A program made the translations under genes and the position numbers. The notes under the pieces were generated by a model. That model saw nothing but the letters and a program-made list of their open reading frames with translations, ran no database searches and was not told the origin of the DNA. A stretch of 7,695 bases of DNA from Deltaproteobacteria bacterium (GTDB taxonomy: Bacteria; JAEEML01), in contig JAEEML010000110.1 in NCBI GenBank assembly GCA_016283195.1, positions 1-7,695 on the forward strand, read 5' to 3'. The stretch's first letter is position 1. The number at the start of each line of letters is the position of its first letter. Shown one piece after another: positions 6,502 through 7,695 of this stretch.

Positions 6502-6646
6502 CCAAAGCAGCGGAAATATTTAAAAGTTTTCCGAAATTCGGAAACCTGTACCGGGTGATACCAAATAGGCCACATGCACGGCCCGCCTTGTCGGCGCTTA
6601 GGTATTTAGCTGCACCCTCTGCATGTGCATAAGCCTCCGCCGCTTT
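6467..6646 (-). ncRNA. Putative structured RNA (about 180 nt) upstream of the reverse transcriptase
   Basis: The non-coding stretch between two minus-strand genes is dense in pairing. Closing stem P1 joins 6636-6646 with 6504-6514 (11 bp, one G.U that would be A.C on the plus strand). Inside it, stem A joins 6620-6627 with 6571-6578 (8 bp). GGGUG (6617-6613) and AUACC (6605-6601) can together pair with the continuous strand GGUAUCACCC (6562-6553), crossing stem A as a pseudoknot or forming an alternative fold. There is a hairpin CGCC/GGCG (6584-6596) and a hairpin UUUCCG/CGGAAA (6528-6544), then the terminator. I do not recognise 6S, SRP, RNase P, tmRNA or a known riboswitch. Likely roles are partner or template RNA of the downstream RT (P1 is placed like retron a1/a2), or an attenuation leader. 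The 5' end is uncertain; the RNA may be cut from, or share, the transcript of the preceding gene. Confidence 0.55.
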
Positions 6647-6648
6647 TA

Positions 6649-7131
6649 TCAAAGAAGAGCGTTTTTGATGCGGTCAGTTACAAAGCTCTCTTTATTTTCG
6701 TAAACATAATACATAGTTACATATTTTACATTATGTTTTCTACAAACAATCGGAGCCTTTTTAGAAGCCTTATCCTTGGCAATAGCAATAGCCAAAACCG
6801 GCTGCCCGTCTTTTACGAGGAGAAAATCAAGGGGTTTAAAAAACTTGCTCGCTTCCGCATCAATCTCAGTCATGGGCACATTTTCGCGGAGGGTGTATTC
6901 AGCAAAATTGCGGGCAATAATTTCTTTAAAATAGGCATGATTGCGATGAAAATCCTTAGTGTAATCAATGCCGTTTATCATAACGCGCCCGTTTTCTATG
7001 GTAGCTTTGGGGAGAGATGGAGCCGGTTTATTGGCGGGAGCGCCAGCAGAAGAAGAGCCACCTTTTTTGCCTTTTGTAGCCGTGTAAATCACAAAAATAA
7101 CAATCGCCGCAATTATAATTACTTTTACCAT
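6649..7131 (-). CDS. Small membrane-anchored protein with a PD-(D/E)XK-like domain
   Basis: This 160-residue protein has an N-terminal membrane segment (residues 3-18), a basic Gly/Ser/Ala/Pro-rich linker (20-42) and a soluble domain (about 43-160) expected on the cytoplasmic side or anchored from it. I do not recognise a named family. In the C-terminal half, PLDFLLVKDGQPVLAIAIAK (100-119), then VCRKHNVKYVTMYYV (129-143), follows the strand-turn-strand-helix-strand order of PD-(D/E)XK nuclease folds such as DUF2726-like domains. The first Asp (D102) and the Lys (K119) are present, but the acidic residue expected at 117 is Ala, so it would be inactive if the homology is right. The start ATG at 7131 has GAGG (7138-7141) 6 bases upstream and a strong promoter behind it. 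The stop is 3 bases from the structured RNA, and the RT follows in the same direction, so they probably share a transcript. Confidence 0.8.
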   Translation of the reverse strand: MVKVIIIAAIVIFVIYTATKGKKGGSSSAGAPANKPAPSLPKATIENGRVMINGIDYTKDFHRNHAYFKEIIARNFAEYTLRENVPMTEIDAEASKFFKPLDFLLVKDGQPVLAIAIAKDKASKKAPIVCRKHNVKYVTMYYVYENKESFVTDRIKNALL

Positions 7132-7172
7132 TTTCTGCCTCGGCAGCCAGTTTAGAAAAGCCGCAACTGAGT

Positions 7173-7201
7173 ATGATAAATGACACCGAAGTTATTGTCA
7201 A
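7173..7201 (-). promoter_or_regulatory. Sigma-70-type promoter of the membrane protein / RNA / RT unit
   Basis: The minus strand has a perfect TTGACA (7196-7201), a 17-base spacer and TATCAT (7173-7178). The start would be near 7166, giving a leader of about 35 bases to the ATG at 7131. The inverted repeat TGACA (7181-7185) / TGTCA (7196-7200) sits between and on the promoter boxes and might be an operator. No comparable promoter is visible closer to the RNA or the RT. Confidence 0.75.
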
Positions 7202-7253
7202 TCAACCATTTTGCCCACCCAAAAGTCTATACTAAGTAAGTGGGGGGCTGGCA

Positions 7254-7285
7254 GTAGCTTTCCCCTACGCCCTCGGCGGTGCTAC
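7254..7285. repeat. Nested inverted repeat in the intergenic region
   Basis: GTAGC (7254-7258) pairs with GCTAC (7281-7285) and encloses a hairpin CGCC (7268-7271) / GGCG (7275-7278). It follows a G6 run at 7242-7247. It lies between the pseudogene remnant and the 7173-7201 promoter in a 7202-7300 stretch that holds no gene I can see. It may be an intergenic repeat element or the weak end structure of the decayed gene. Confidence 0.35.
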
Positions 7286-7300
7286 AATCCATAACGCAGC

Positions 7301-7458
7301 TCACATCTCCCGCACCTTGCTCAGGGTAAACTCCGCTTCTTCCTCATTTGAGCCATATTTTTTCTAGCGGCCTGTGCGCTCTCATCAAAACCGCAAATCG
7401 ACTTTAGATACTCATCGCGCCAGGATTCCTTATATTCGATTAACTGGCTCTCTGGCAT
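7301..7458 (-). pseudogene. Remnant of an AlbA_2 / Schlafen-type protein gene with internal deletion
   Basis: From ATG at 7458, behind a very good SD (GAGGAG ending 6 bases upstream), the reading is MPESQLIEYKESWRDEYLKS followed by ICGF. This closely matches my memory of the N-terminus of AlbA_2 (Schlafen-like) putative DNA-binding proteins, where ICGFANAQGG follows. Here the match ends at GF, and an unrelated tail runs to a stop at 7321, giving 45 residues instead of several hundred. In another frame the same DNA (up to about 7363) reads KKYGSNEEEAEFTLSKVREM and then stops at 7301, which looks like a genuine protein C-terminus. I infer that start and end of one gene (or of two) were joined by a large deletion with frame loss. 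The start and SD survive, so the 45-residue peptide could still be translated. Confidence 0.6.
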
Positions 7459-7471
7459 TGTGCACTCCTCT

Positions 7472-7495
7472 CTTTTCCGCTACTGGCGGGAAAAG
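7472..7495. repeat. Stem-loop upstream of the AlbA_2 remnant
   Basis: CTTTTCC (7472-7478) pairs with GG plus AAAAG (7489-7495), extended by GC/GC across a single bulged G (7488): 9 bp in all with a 5-base loop. No U-tract follows on either strand. It sits just upstream of the remnant's SD and would fall in its 5' leader. Confidence 0.35.
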
Positions 7496-7510
7496 CCCAC
7501 AACTTGTATT

Positions 7511-7549
7511 ATCCGGCGGCGGCGCTTTTGGCTAGCTAAAAAGCCGGAT
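7511..7549. repeat. GC-rich inverted repeat near the right edge
   Basis: ATCCGGC (7511-7517) and GCCGGAT (7543-7549) are exact 7-bp inverted repeats. Inside, CTTTT (7525-7529) pairs with AAAAG (7539-7543), sharing one base with the outer arm, and the GGC triplet repeat at 7515-7523 would bulge out. A run of six G follows at 7550-7555. I see no gene in 7459-7669. Confidence 0.35.
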
Positions 7550-7669
7550 GGGGGGCAGGAATTATGGAGGGATAGAACTGGCAGACGGTAGGCTGGCATT
7601 ACCAAGACAACTATTGGATTTTATTGGTATCTAACACTCCATGGTTTCGCCTTCATCTCTCTTTGCCCC

Positions 7670-7695
7670 TCACATTTCTCGCAACTTGCACTCTA
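7670..7695 (-). CDS. Possible last codons of a gene entering from the right edge
   Basis: On the minus strand the frame ending with TGA at 7670-7672 reads E-C-K-L-R-E-M then stop. Nothing could be said from seven codons alone, but the DNA here (7669-7691) resembles 7300-7322, where the pseudogene ends in K-V-R-E-M, with about 19 of 23 positions alike. That suggests the true end of a related gene, perhaps the intact relative of the remnant. Most of it would lie outside the window. Confidence 0.3.

Noticed and set aside
6467-6646. Calling the region a classical retron msr-msd
   Set aside because: P1 is placed like a1/a2, but the RT has no NAXXH or VTG signature, the enclosed segment is short, no long msd hairpin is seen, and a terminator separates it from the RT. 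Kept as a hypothesis only.
6467-6646. 6S RNA, because of the 180-nt length and closing stem
   Set aside because: 6S is a single rod with a central bubble; this stretch has several separate hairpins and crossing pairs.
6419-6652. A 77-codon minus-strand frame from a TTG overlapping the stop of the 160-residue gene, running through the whole structured stretch
   Set aside because: It has no Shine-Dalgarno, uses a TTG inside the preceding stop, translates the terminator and U-tract, and ends inside the RT start. The pairing evidence with strand-specific G.U pairs favours RNA; the open frame is probably chance.
6625-7155. A 176-codon plus-strand frame
   Set aside because: It is antisense to the 160-residue gene, which has the promoter, SD and sensible protein features; the plus frame has none.

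Overview
The window looks like a piece of a Gram-negative bacterial chromosome of moderate GC. Two universal genes anchor it: ribosomal protein S1 with six S1 domains (rpsA) and O-acetylserine sulfhydrylase (cysK). A lipoprotein with a Cys-rich lipobox and a GFDPT...GLDVSAG-type sequence recalls proteins common in deltaproteobacterial (Myxococcota-like) lineages. That placement is inference from style only; no marker here fixes the taxonomy.

Left part, 1-3340: a lipoprotein gene running off the left edge and rpsA lie on the minus strand, 56 bases apart. A strong promoter in front of rpsA is divergent from an equally strong one driving cysK. The cysK promoter carries an upstream A/T tract, an inverted repeat over the -35 box and a perfect 19-bp palindrome at about the transcription start. 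Middle, 3342-5229: cysK and, from its own promoter, an unrecognised tail-anchored membrane protein. Its N-terminal part reads like a decayed protein-kinase N-lobe.

Right part, 5230-7201 (minus strand), is the most interesting. A single good promoter (7173-7201) leads into a small membrane-anchored protein. Its soluble domain resembles a PD-(D/E)XK nuclease fold with the acidic residue lost. Right after its stop codon comes a roughly 180-nt stretch with a long-range closing stem, internal hairpins, a possible pseudoknot and an intrinsic terminator. A stand-alone reverse transcriptase (intact YADD, no endonuclease domain) starts only 28 bases past the terminator U-tract, with no room for an ordinary promoter. 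Two G.U pairs, which would be A.C mismatches on the other strand, say that the RNA is read on the minus strand. I read this as one transcription unit: membrane protein, structured RNA, then reverse transcriptase. The RNA is either the RT's partner or template, as in retrons and some defence RTs, or a switch-like leader controlling RT expression. The RT lacks obvious retron signatures, so it may be an uncharacterised RT-plus-RNA system; this is a hypothesis.

Right edge, 7202-7695: mostly decayed non-coding DNA. It contains a remnant of an AlbA_2/Schlafen-type gene (a start with a good ribosome binding site, about 24 family-like residues, then an out-of-frame C-terminal end), several small inverted repeats, and at the very edge what looks like the last codons of a gene with a similar C-terminus (KLREM versus KVREM in the remnant).
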